DNA of 64,000 bases, taken from positions 39,796,001 through 39,860,000 of the forward strand of contig NC_073353.2 in NCBI RefSeq assembly GCF_027580225.2, written 5' to 3'. The translations under genes and the position numbers were made by a program. This stretch comes from Misgurnus anguillicaudatus. Lineage: Eukaryota; Chordata; Actinopteri; Cypriniformes; Cobitidae. Below the pieces are notes generated by a model. That model saw nothing but the letters and a program-made list of their open reading frames with translations. It made no database searches and was not told the origin of the DNA. Positions 1 through 62,841 of the stretch are shown in pieces. Every line of letters starts with the position of its first letter. The first letter of the stretch is position 1.

Positions 1-482
1 CAAACTGTAAATCAGTGCATAAATATGTTTCTGTGTTATTCCACAATGATCGCTCATTTCTGAAACGTTTCTTCATGTGTAATGAATTATTAAAGTGACT
101 CCCGATGTCTATGTAGGGAGATGGTTTGAATAAGGAAAAACAAAGATGTGGCACAACTGAAAAGAAATCGTTCAGCGGCACCATAAATGAAAATTCTGTC
201 TTGTGTTGTCTCGGTACCAAAATTATTGTTTCGGTACCAAAACCAAGTCAAGAATTGTGATTCTCGCTACTTTTCCTGAAAAGGGAGAAACACTCTCAAA
301 TCTCATTGCTGTGCTTTATTTTAAAACCAGGACATTCTAATAATATAACATACTAATAAATGAACATATGAATAGCAGATATATTAAACAATTGAACAAA
401 ATATGAAAAACATCTCTATATGCAGTGGTTATAGTGATAACTGCTAACATTCACTTAACCATAGCATTACATAATTAAGTAA

Positions 483-622
483 GGGATAATGTAGAGGCAG
501 CCGGTAGTTATTGGGAAATAAGCCCCGACAGTGTGATCAGGACCCGACGCGAAGCGGAGGGTCTTGTATCACACTGAAGGGGCTTATTTCCCAATAACTA
601 CCGGCTGCCTCTACATTATCCC
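483..622. repeat. 140-bp palindrome with near-perfect 44-bp arms
   Basis: Arms at 483-526 and 579-622 are reverse complements (gggataatgtagaggcagcc against ggctgcctctacattatccc at the outer ends). The centre carries a further imperfect stem (cagtgtgat / atcacactg). It looks like the terminal part of a mobile element joined to the fragment that follows. Confidence 0.9.
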
Positions 623-624
623 GC

Positions 625-1134
625 TTATTACACGACTACTTGCCACATAAGAAAAAAAACTGGACATGAATATGAATTTGAAACATTTTATTGCCATATT
701 TGTTTTAAATTAACATTTTTATCCTTCCGCGAAACTTTGCACAGATGCATAAAATGATCGTAATACCTTATTAAGATCCTCTGCTTCATACTTGTCTGTC
801 TCCATTATTTCTCTTTTAGCCAGTCTTTGAGAAGTTTTAATGCCCATTCTGTATTTTTTTGTGTGATGGCTTCGTAGCTGTCATGCTCTATTTTGTCAAG
901 TTCAGTCTCAGTAAGCTGTCTGTGTCTTGTCGTGGTTGTCGAGTGTTTGTCACAAGATGGCGCCAGACAGACAGTAATCTTTATTGATCTTTATTGGCGC
1001 GGAGCGATTTTACTTGTGCAAGTAGTACCGGCTATGCGTTATTACTTTGGAGCGGTTATTATTTGAAAAGAACGAACCTGCAAATGTCTCAACTGACCAA
1101 TCAGAATCAAGCATTCCAGAGCGCCGTGTAATAA
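625..1134. mobile_element. deletion derivative of a DNA transposon with TTATTACACG ends
   Basis: TTATTACACG at 625-634 and its complement CGTGTAATAA at 1125-1134 bound the piece. Inside, on the - strand, lies a broken coding fragment (see separate entry). No full transposase or recombinase is present. Confidence 0.6.
719..966 (-). pseudogene. frameshifted N-terminal fragment of a transposon-type protein
   Basis: On the - strand an open frame from 966 reads APSCDKHSTTTTRHRQLTET through WALKLLKDWLKEK and stops at 805. A second frame from an ATG at 805 reads METDKYEAEDLNKVLRSFYA to a stop at 719. The two halves look like one protein split by a small deletion. The presumed start codon at 964-966 reads CTG rather than ATG. 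From memory the sequence resembles the N-terminus of fish transposon-borne proteins related to DUF3504/KIAA1958 (Crypton-type) families; I cannot confirm this by search. Confidence 0.5.
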
Positions 1135-2006
1135 TAGGAAATAATGAGCCTAAATAATAACTTAATGTTATTTAAGCTGTGATATATGAATGAATATATG
1201 CTAATTTTTCCTGTACTTCAATATCTGATTTATTTATGGTTTAACTTTATATTTGAGTCCAAAAAGGCGTTTCACAAATGAAAAACATCTTGTTTGCATC
1301 TTGGTCTGTGCTCTTTAAATGCTTTAATATAATAACCTAATATAAATAAATCACTGACAAACATGCACATGCTCTGATTATAATCATTATAAATCATTTT
1401 AGCTGATGTTTTGTTTGCTTTATTTTAGCAGCTTGCAAATTATTAATGTTATTTATGAAAGTTGTGTTTTCAGAGATGTTGAATTCATCATTTACTAATT
1501 ACTTCATTCTTTTTGAAGAGTTTTAAAAAATCATTGAGTACATGTCGAGTACTCCTTAAAATAGCAGAGATATGGTTTAGTGAAACAAACTGAAAGAAAA
1601 CAGTATCAGAAGCATATAAATAAGCGCTTTTTTTTGCACGCGATCAGCGAAGGGTTGCGTTGTGAACCAAAGCGCGAGTATAAACGAAGCTTGAAGGCAA
1701 GAGAGAGCATCCTGGTGAAAAAACACAGACATCAATGGGGAGGCACTGGTAGACACCAACATGAAATGTGTCTCTTTTAAATCTGGAACACAGTCATTCT
1801 TAGAAGCTTTGAATCGGGACGTTTTTAATTTGCAAGAATTGCGGTACTTTTGAAATATCGATGCATCGTGCAACACTAATTCTGTCACTATTTACTTGTA
1901 TGATTTGAGAACTGACATGCTTTTCAGGACAGTCATAGATTATCAGTGAATAAATGACTTGCGTTTCTGTCTTTTCCTCACACATTGATTTTAATGTTTG
2001 ATTTAG

Positions 2007-39563
<37,557 letters not shown>

Positions 39564-39784
39564 GGTGTATTTCATATGCAACAGATACACACGTCAACAG
39601 CTGTTAAGCTTTTTAGTAGTGGAGCTTTATGGGTTTTCCTGATAAATATATACACAGTATATACACAACTGGTGAAAAGTTTAGGATCACTTGACTTAAT
39701 TGTTTCTCATGATCTTACAAAGCTTTTGATTTGCATAAATGCTTGAAATTAGAAATATTGACTGTGCCAAAATATTTCTTTCAT

Positions 39785-41250
39785 TACAAAAATGACTTTC
39801 AAGAAAACATTTTCTTAGTATTTTTGTTTTGTTTTCAGTAAAAATATCTCAAAAAATTTAAATTAAGATGCTTTGTCTTGATGAGCAAAACCACCCAAGA
39901 AAATAGTCTAGTTTTTAGACCCAAAATATCAAATTTAAGTGATTTTGTGCATAAAACAAGCAAAAAAATTTGCCAATGGGAAAAGCAAAAAAAAAAATAT
40001 TGAAAATTTTTCTTAAACACTAAATTAAAGAAAAAATTAAGAAAATTTTGCTTACCCCATTGGCAGTTTTTTTGCTTGTTTTATTTAATTTTTACTGAAA
40101 ACAAGAAAAAATACTAAGAATTTTTTTCTTGAAAATCATTTTTTGCAGTGTGAACTATTAGTTTTTATAATTGCAAACTTCCACACTGAAAAAAAAATGT
40201 CAAGAAAAAATTATTAGTATTTTTGTTTTGTTTTCAGTAAAAATATCTAAAAACTCTTAAATTAAGATGCTTTTTCTTGATGTGCAAACCACGACCCAAG
40301 AAATTAAGTCTAGTTTTTAGACCAAAAGTATCAAATTTAAGTGATTTTGTGCATAAAACAAGCAAATCTGCCAATGGGGTAAGCAAAAAAAATTGAAAAT
40401 TTTTCTTAAACACTTAATTCAAGAAAAAATAGCTTACCTCGTTGGCAGATTTTTTTGCCTAGTATTTTTGTTTTGTTTTCAGTAAAAATATCTAAAAATT
40501 CTTAAATTAAGATGCTTTTTCTTGATGTGCAAACCACGACCCAAGAAATTAAGTCTAGTTTTTAGACCAAAAATATCAAATTTAAGTGATTTTTTTGCAT
40601 AAAACGAGCAAAAAAATCTGCCAATGGGGTAAGCAAAAAAATATTGAAAATTTTTCTTAAAAACTTAATTCAAGAAAAAATAGCTTACCTCATTGGCAGA
40701 TTTTTTTGCTTAGTATTTTTGTCTTGTTTTCGGTAAAAATAAAATAAGATTTTTTTCTTGAAAATAATTTTTTGCAGTGTGAACTATTAGTTTTTATAAA
40801 TGCAAACTTCCACACTGCAAAAAATGATTTTCAAGAAAAAAATGTAACATTCTAAAATTCTTAAATTAAGATGCTTTTTCTTGATGAGCAAAATGATCAA
40901 GAAAATCTAGTTTTTTGCCCAAAAATATCATATTTAAGTGATTTTGTGCATAAAACTGGCAAGAAAGTGTGTCAATGGGGAAAGCAAATTTTTCTTGAAT
41001 TTTTCACAACAATTTAGTGTTTAAGAAAAATGTTCAAGATTTTTTGCTTACCCCATTGGCAGATGTTTTTGCTTGTTTTATGGCACAAAATCACTTAAAT
41101 TTGATATTTTGGTCTAAACACTAGACTTTCTTTATGAGCAAAACAACCCAAGAAAATAAAAGCATCTTAATTTAAGAATTTTTTGATATTTTTACTGAAA
41201 ACAAGACAAAAATACTAAATGTTTTCTTGAAAGTCATTTTTTGCAGTGTA
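39785..41250. repeat. cluster of palindromic foldback copies in the tanc1 3' region
   Basis: Three tandemly placed, partly truncated copies sharing cttaaattaagatgctt, gtctagtttttagacc, ccaatggggtaagc and inverse forms; outer ends read cactgcaaaaaatgatttt and aaaatcattttttgcagtg. Same family as 15841-16636. Confidence 0.85.
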
Positions 41251-42344
41251 CAAACTGTGCCAAAATATTTCTTTAATTACAAAACATTGTACTATTAGTT
41301 TTTATAATTACAAACTTCCATAGTTTAAATATTAAAATGATAAAGTTATATAAAAACTAGGAGTTTTGTATGAAGCCAAACTGAAGTCACTTTTTATAAT
41401 TTTGAGTTGTTTTCTGCTTTCCTTCATTGTCTGCTTTGTTCAAATTTGCAGATGTTTGTATTTGTCTATAAGCTTTAAATCTGTGAAGATCGTGAGAAAC
41501 ATAAATACAGTCGAGCTTGTCCAAACTTCTGATTTATTTACACAAAATCAACACAAGACTAACAACCTTTTTTATTAGACACAGCACATTTATACTCTGA
41601 AGTTCAGACTCAGTAAAACGGATATTAATCTGCCAAGCAGGTACAGCTCACTAATACTGATAAAACACAGACAGCAGACGACTCTGGGCCGGATCGGTGC
41701 CTGAACTGCTGACTTCAGGATGGATCTGGTGCAGATCCGGCCCAGAGTTGTCTGCAGTCTGTGAATATGAATGCGTTTTAAACCCTTAAAAAGGGTTGAT
41801 GACATCTTCACCAGAGCTGCTGATTTACTGTCAGATCATCTTTGGGCTCGTGAGGAGCTTCATGTTGACCAGCGTTCCTCTTATAATACAGATCTGACTC
41901 TTTAACAGTGTACATATATTGTCACAGTGTGTATTGTTTGTGTTCGATCTTTTCCATGCATTTTTGGATGGTTACTAAAGAAAAACTGTACCTGGGTTTG
42001 TATGTTTGTATATTTGAATTTGCTCTTCAGTGTTGAAGTCTATTCTTTCCTTGTACCTGCTTGTTGTTCCTGTCTAGATTAATTTATTTACGGCTTTGTT
42101 TTTGGCGACTGTAAAGCAATATATTTTATATAGTTATTTTTGCACAGCTACTTAAAAGAGAAATACAAATGGGAGGCTAAGTGTGAGTGCACGATACAGA
42201 TAAAAGATTTAGAGAAATGATATAAAGATAATGATGTTAGATGAGCAGCAGGTATTTTTTAATGTGTATACAGTGTATATTTTTTTCTGCAACTGTTGCC
42301 TCATTCTGTGAACTGTACAATCTGTTATTATATACTGTATCAAA

Positions 42345-42350
42345 AATAAA
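42345..42350 (+). terminator. tanc1: candidate polyadenylation signal for tanc1
   Basis: AATAAA on the + strand about 2.8 kb after the tanc1 stop. The sequence from about 41.6 to 42.4 kb lacks obvious repeat copies and could be unique 3' UTR. The UTR would then include three copies of the palindromic foldback family. Transcript data are lacking, so this is inference. Confidence 0.35.
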
Positions 42351-42609
42351 TTTCTGCCATGATCCACCTAAAACTCGTCATTCATTGAAGTTTGATTCTA
42401 GTGAACAGAATCAGTTTAAACACATCTTCCTCACTTTTAGTATTAATTGATTTTAGTAAGATTTGACGTTACAATTTTGGTATCACTTCACAATAAAAGT
42501 TGGAGTTGTTAATACAATAAACAATCTGCAGCATTCATTTATCTTCATTTAATTACAAACCATTTCTGTAATATGTTGAAATGTACATGTTGTGACATTA
42601 ATTTACAAT

Positions 42610-42990
42610 AAATTCACTGCAAAATGACTTGTTTTTAGTAGAAATATCAAAAAATTACCAAATCAAGATGTATTTTCTTGATGAGCAAAATGACCTAAGA
42701 AAATAAGTCTAAAACAAGCAAAATTATCTGCCAATGGGGTAAGAAAATTTAGCTTAAATTAAGTGTTTAAGAAAAAATAAAACTTTTTTTCTCACCCCAT
42801 TGGCAGATATTTTTGCTTGTTTTAAGCACAAATTCACTTAAATTGTAATTATTTTGTCTAAAAACTAGACTTATTTTCTTGGGTCATTTTGCTCATCAAA
42901 AAAAGCATCTTAATTTAAGAATTTTAAGATATTTCTACTGAAAATAACACAAAAATACTAAGAAAGAAAGTCATTTTTTTGGAGTGTTAA
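42610..42990. mobile_element. palindromic foldback family, another copy
   Basis: Begins cactgcaaaatgacttg and ends near gtcattttttt-gagtgt. Central ccaatggggt / accccattgg pair present. It lies just past the candidate tanc1 polyadenylation signal. Confidence 0.8.
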
Positions 42991-43194
42991 AATGAACAAC
43001 ACTGCATTTTTACAGCATTTATCAATGTTTAAAACAAATATGTTTTTTTTGTTAGTTTAGATCAGCTAATACAACCTACTGTAATAAAGTGTTGGGCAGT
43101 AACTAATTACTGTAATAGTACTTTCCCAGGTACCTAGTAGTGTAACTCATTAATGTTGACTTGGAATAATAATAATATTACTTTTAAAGGAGTA

Positions 43195-44284
43195 CACTGC
43201 AAAAAATGATTTTCAAGAAAAAAATTCTCAGCACTTTCGTCCCGTCCTCAGTAAAAACATCCAAAAACTCCCAAATTAAGATGCATTTTCTTGATGAGCA
43301 ACACGACCCAATAAAATAAGTCTAGTTTTTAGACCAAAAATATCAACTTTAAGTGATTTTGTGCATAAAACAAGCACAAACATTTTTCTTGAATTTAGTG
43401 TTTAATAAAAATGTTAGATTTTTTTGCTTACTCCATTGGCAGATTTTTTTTGTTTGTTTTATGCACAAAATCACTTAAATTTGATATTTTTGGTCTAAAA
43501 ACTAGACTTATTTTCTTGGGTAGTGATGGTCGTTTTCGAAGCACTGCTTCATGAGGCTTCGAAACATTTACGAATCTTTTGTTTCGAATCAGTGGTTCGG
43601 AGTGTGTTTTAAACTGGCCCAAGTCACGTGATTTTAGCAAACCAGGCTTCGTTATGTCATAACTGTTTCGAAACGTTTCGAAAATCCGATGGTTCACCAC
43701 TAGGGGGAGTTGATCACATGACCAGTGTCTAATATGTTTAGGTGAACTCGGGTCAGTTTTATTATGAAAGTTCATAAAACATTTATCCTTCTGACTAATA
43801 ACACTGCCATTTTGTCTACTTTTTGTTTATAGACAGATTTCATTACAAAAATGTGCATAATTAAAAGGGTAGTTAGTTTTAATCATTTGTTTGCCCTTAA
43901 TAAAACTAAAAACACATAATAGACTTTTAACTATGTCTTAATTAAGTTAAATAATTTTTTGTACATATTTTAATACAAGTCTTACTATTATTTTGTTAAA
44001 AAAAGTGTAAAATGTTTCGCCACATCTGCTTTTACACTACTTTGACCAGCAGGGGTTGCCAGCGTGTGTGGTGTTTCAAACTGCTTCGAAAAAGTGAATG
44101 AATTTTCGAAGCAATTGGTTCAATTGATTCGGAGCTTTGAAAAGCTTCATTTCTCCCATCACTATTCTTGGGTCGCCTTGCTCATCAAGAAAAAGCATCT
44201 CCATTTAAGAATGTTTAGATATTCTTACTGAAAACAAGACAAAAATACTAAGAATTTTTTTCTTCAAAATAATTTTTTGCAGTG
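43195..44284. mobile_element. palindromic foldback copy split by a hAT-like element
   Basis: Left part 43195-43520 starts tacactgcaaaaaatgattt; right part 44165-44284 ends ttttttgcagtgta. The two halves rejoin across the 8-bp duplication of the inserted element. Confidence 0.88.
43521..44164. mobile_element. hAT-like element, 644 bp, perfect 8-bp target duplication
   Basis: TTCTTGGG at 43513-43520 and 44165-44172 flanks ends tagtgatgg and ccatcacta. Interior has gcttcgaaac-type repeats on both sides (gaagcactgcttcatgagg; caattggttcaattgattc). No transposase frame; non-autonomous. Confidence 0.92.
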
Positions 44285-44443
44285 TAATATTTATTCATTA
44301 CACATAGTCTAATATATCTCAAATGTTTCTTTCATATAGCATATCGTCTATTACATTATCTGGCAAGTTATCACATATATCCCCTCCCAAAATATCACAC
44401 AGCCCTATCAGTGATCAGATGTCAGTGCTGATGTGAGATGTGC

Positions 44444-58449
<14,006 letters not shown>

Positions 58450-58886
58450 GGTGAAAATCACCTGCAAATGAGACAGACAAGCATAAGCCTAATCATTTTG
58501 CTTAAAATGGTTAAAAACTATAAGTATTATTTTTTATTCAAATCTGTAATTTTGCCCCCTTAGACCATGATACACAACAACAACAACAACAACAACAATA
58601 ATAATAATACAATTATTAGATTTGTTACATTGTAAAAGTATGTTATTTTAATATATATTAATTGAATATAAATTTGTATATTGTTTTGAAATGTAATATG
58701 TTTTTTTTTTCTTTACATAAACCTGTTATTTCTCTTTTAATTGTAGCATATTCATCATGTTTGAGATATATAAATGTTTTCTTTGTACTTTATATCAAAA
58801 TACCTAAATAACACACAATAATATTTATTTTATTAAAGGTAGCTTACAAAGTTCAAAGGTACAAAGTTCAAAGGTACAGTACTCAC

Positions 58887-58950
58887 CTGATGACAGAAGC
58901 TTCACGTCAAAGTGTTGTAACCTATTATTTAAAAAACTAGTAAATAATCC
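58887..58950 (-). other. wdsub1: wdsub1 5' non-coding exon (donor end defined, start unknown)
   Basis: On the - strand a strong donor (catcag|gtgagt) ends at 58887. The next acceptor, catttgcag at 58462, lies 12 nt upstream of the start ATG. This implies an untranslated first exon whose 5' end is somewhere above 58887; the upper boundary given is arbitrary. The promoter is expected within roughly 58.9-59.2 kb, but I see no decisive element there. Confidence 0.5.
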
Positions 58951-61900
58951 ACTGTTAGTGTAATATTGTAACACATAGCAATCTACAGTATAATTAAACA
59001 CAATCTTATATTAAGTAGCCTACAAATAAATTTAAATACTGAATCTTAAAGTCACAGTTCACACACACAGTTCATTAACTTCCTGAATAACAGCTGTGTG
59101 CAAACATCATGTGACAGAATCTGTTACCTGGGAAAGGCTGTACGATAACTCAGTCCTGCCTTATATTCATAAACACATGAGTTAAGCAGTGCTTTATACA
59201 AACACAGATACAGGTGAACCAATGAGAAAGGTGAGAGAGAAGAACAAATACATGCCCATAAAATATAAATACTTCAGCCTACACGTTAACTTACAAACAA
59301 CAGATTCAAAATCTGCCCATGTGACAATCAAACCTGTACACTGCAACAAAGTATAATTATCTAATAAAATAAATCTGACAATGGGGCAAAAAACCTTTTT
59401 TCTTAAACAATTCAAGAAAAAATTATTAATCAAGAAAAAAATTCTTACACAATTGACAGATTTTTTGCTTGTTTTAAGTACGAATTCACTTAAATTTGAC
59501 ATTTTTTTGTCCAAAAACTACACTTATTTTCTTATCAAGAAAATGCATAAATTTTTTTTATATTTGTACTAAAAATAAGACAAAAATACTAAGTAAGAAA
59601 GATGACTTTCAAGAAAAATTTTACATAGTATTTTTGTCTTTTCAGTAAAAATTTCTAAAAATTCTTAAATTAAGATGTATTTTCTTGATGAGCAACACGA
59701 CCCCCCAAAAATAAGTCTAGTTTTTAGACCAAAAATGTCAAATTTAAGTGATTTTGTGCATAAAACACGCAAAACAATCTTCCAATGGGGTAAGCAAATT
59801 TTTTAAGATTTTTATTATTTTTTATTTTTTGCTTACCCCATTGGCAGATTTTCTTGCTTGTTTTATGCACAAAATCACTTAAATTTGATATTTTTGGTCT
59901 AAAAACTAAACTTATATTCTAGGGTCGTTTTGCTCATCAAGAGAAAGCATCTTCATTTTTTTTCAGCTGGTTTATTTCAGTTAACTTAGCATTACATTCG
60001 CAAGTCATCAGCATTACAACAATTTACGATTAACTAAGAATAATAGTCAACTTTATAATCAGATTGAGAAACGGATTGTAAATTTGTTGATGATATCCCT
60101 GCTGAAAAAAACAATAAAACCATTACAGAAAATTCTAATGGTTTCCATTAAAATACCAATAGGAACCATTAGCTTTTACCATTAAAACCACTAAACTGTA
60201 GTGTGTTTTGAGCCATATTCCATTAGAACCAATAAAATTCCCAATAAAACCAATAGAATTTCTGTGATGGATGACTAATTGCCATCTGCTTAAAAAAGCT
60301 AAAGTCAGGGCTGCGTTCAGCCTCGACAAAACGTTTATTAAACAGAAACGGTGATGTGTTGAACGCCCTGTTGTGATGACGCAAGAGTTGCAACTACGGT
60401 GGCTGAGAGGCCATTCTTTGTGTTCTTTTTTAAATGTTTCTGAGGACTGATGAAATCGTTATAAATGTGTGTTTAATACTGTAAAAGACCCTCAATGTTA
60501 CAGTCACTGACCTTGCCGTTCAGAATGAAAGACAACATTCCAACTTGAACCCATTGAGCGAGCTGTCTCTTTACTACCGCGTGGTTTTATACATCTTGCC
60601 GCTGATTGGGCCGACATTTTTGACACACCCACCAAACAAGAGAAAACGCTTCTAAAACCTGTTGCATTCCGTTGCACACCGTTTCCAGGAAACATGTCGT
60701 TCAACCCGGAAACCGTAGCAAAACGTTGTGCACCGGTGTGAGATTGAACGTGCCCCTGATGTCACACGCCACAACTTTCGGGTCCAAGCGCTCCATCAGA
60801 TGCAAACATTCAATTAATATACACTCACAGTGAAGTGTAAGACTACATAAAAATGGCGATCCTAACATTTATCGCCATACTGAAAACCTAGATGGCCAGA
60901 AAGTAATGAATATTTTATGAAGTGTTACAGTATTGTTATAGTAGTATGTCGTGAGCTTGGCGAATGTAGTGTAACGTTACACTACAGATTATAAAATTAT
61001 AACTTAAATGTTTGAAATGAATAAATACCGTTTATAAACGGAGAGTGAAGCGAGAGGAGGCTTGGACCCAGATGATATTCCTTACGTCACGACTTAACAG
61101 CGTCCTCTAGTGGCCAGCAGTGGTACCTTTAGGACATTTGAACAGGGTGATCAATGATCAAATGAGGACAGTGAATGATTGCATCACAACTGCATTCAGC
61201 ACACAAATTTTGAATAAAAAAATTTGCTTTGCTTTAGATAATGTAATCAATGCATAGGTGTAGCTAAGCAATAGCTTATACAGTTAGGTCCATATATATT
61301 TACACACAAGTTTTGTTATTTTAGGTGTTTTACCAAAACATATTTAAAATACACTTATATAATTGATATGGGCTTAAAGTAAATCCTGGATGTCCATATA
61401 ATGGTGGGTGATGGCATTATCCTCTCCATGATAAGACAAGCAGACTGAGTTATATTGGGAACATAACATGAGGGTAAAACAATGAAGGAGATCTATATAA
61501 ACATATATATGAGCCCAGAGGGTCATTCATCTATTTCATTACATCAAACACAGATTCATGAAGAAACAGAAAATAAGACTTTAACTCTTTGATCATCTTC
61601 TGGTTATTTACAGTTTTAAAGCTGTTGTTGCAAATTAAGTGTTGTGCGTTTGTTTGTTCAAGTTGAGGTATGAAACAACACAAATCTGTTTTCAGTCTTT
61701 ATTAATCTTGAAAGACCATATGAGTTTCTCTATAACAAATGGCTTGTTGTGGAAAAATAAAATCTTACACAATTTGATTTGTAAAACATTTTTAGTGGCA
61801 CATCCAAACTTAAAATCTGTGATCAAAATATGGCAAAGCAGCAGTATCCATATCCAAAACGCTTGTGATTATAAAGTGCAACAAAATTTACACAAACATT

Positions 61901-62638
61901 TCAATCTCATAAGAGTGACTTTTTTAACACTCAGGTTTAGAGTTCGACAGCAGAAGAGATCTTATGTAACACGATCTGTTCCTCACACAGCTATCGTATG
62001 GCTCCAAGAGACTTAAAATATAAAGCATCAGTCATACGGGCAAATTTAATAGTGCTTCTTATCCTTTTAGGAGCTTGGCGGGTGTTATCATTAAATGCTA
62101 TTACTGTACAGACATAAGCTTTGTGAAAAATCTTATAAAATTGGCATGTTATATAACACTACTGCATATACCTGTAGGTGTGGAATGAAATGAGAAAATA
62201 ATGCTTGCAATTTCCTTTTTAGATAAACTCTTTCATTTACGGGAAATAAAAGTTTCCCTACTCCAGTGTCATCTGCTCTATTAAAGGACTTAAAAATATT
62301 CGGAAACAAAACAAAGCAGTTCAGACAGTTAAGAAACATCCTTAAAAACGAAAGCATCAACAACTAGTTATATGGCAAAACACTGATGATCAATGCACCT
62401 AATTTACCTGTTTAAGGAAACCCCATACCGTCTTATGCTTTATTGCATGCATACAGACCCTGTTCCCCATACAGTCCTACAATCCGTCCCAGAGAAATAA
62501 TGATGGCATTAGTTACGACTCTGTCGTTGTTTCTGTGTAGCCCATAGCTGAGGAGCCTTTAAGCAACAAGTAAAGATGGAGACAATCATTATCTCATATA
62601 CAGTCCTGCTGTGTCTTCAAACATCACAGATTTCTACT
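58888..62638. other. intergenic region between wdsub1 and the cd302-like gene
   Basis: Includes the presumed wdsub1 promoter (58.9-59.2 kb), two partial foldback copies (about 59340-59590 and 59610-59960), a palindromic AT-rich patch near 60105-60270 and an element at 60307-60765. From 60.8 to 62.4 kb I see no gene and no clear element. No BAZ2B- or MARCHF7-like coding sequence was seen. Confidence 0.6.
60307..60765. mobile_element. terminal-inverted-repeat element in the intergenic region
   Basis: Left agggctgcgttcagcctcga and right gagattgaacgtgcccct pair imperfectly; internal aaacgttt / aaacgttg blocks and gttgcac motifs recur in both halves. Confidence 0.5.
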
Positions 62639-62841
62639 TTAAGGTATGTCTTCAACTTCTTCTGCTTCGACCAAGCAGGTCTGATCTGCGGATGGGGAAC
62701 TGAAGGGATGGTTGTACTCGATAAGGTTTAGGATCGATGAACCTGGACTGTTCCTTTGGTGAAGGAACCAAACCACCGCAGAGATGACGAGTATCAGCAC
62801 CACACTGATGATGACAAGAGCCATGAGGAACGGACTGCTCT
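62639..62841 (-). CDS. cd302: cd302-like terminal exon (membrane span and cytoplasmic tail)
   Basis: CD302 is a single-pass C-type lectin receptor of myeloid and hepatic cells (family knowledge). The exon follows acceptor catgtatag and encodes 66 residues: SSPFLMALVIISVVLILVIS plus AVVWFLHQR (one membrane span with basic stop-transfer), then a tail with IEYNHPF, SPSADQTCLVEAEE and an acidic end before TAA. The pattern WFL-basic, SP-x-x-x-D-x-CLV, EE-x-E resembles the human CD302 tail, and the gene order fits. The lectin-domain exons are not in the window; a lectin-receptor relative such as LY75 cannot be fully excluded. An AATAAA on the - strand at 62444-62439 may end the transcript. Confidence 0.6.

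Larger units (their letters stand above)
39564..44443. other. convergent tanc1/wdsub1 3' region
   Basis: Holds the 3' UTRs and at least five copies or partial copies of the palindromic foldback family (about 39785-40150, 40190-40780, 40812-41250, 42610-42985, 43195-44284). Between 41.3 and 42.6 kb the DNA looks unique; it contains a small palindrome (gactctgggccggatc / gatccggcccagagtt near 41680 and 41730). No open frame here is credible. Confidence 0.7.
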
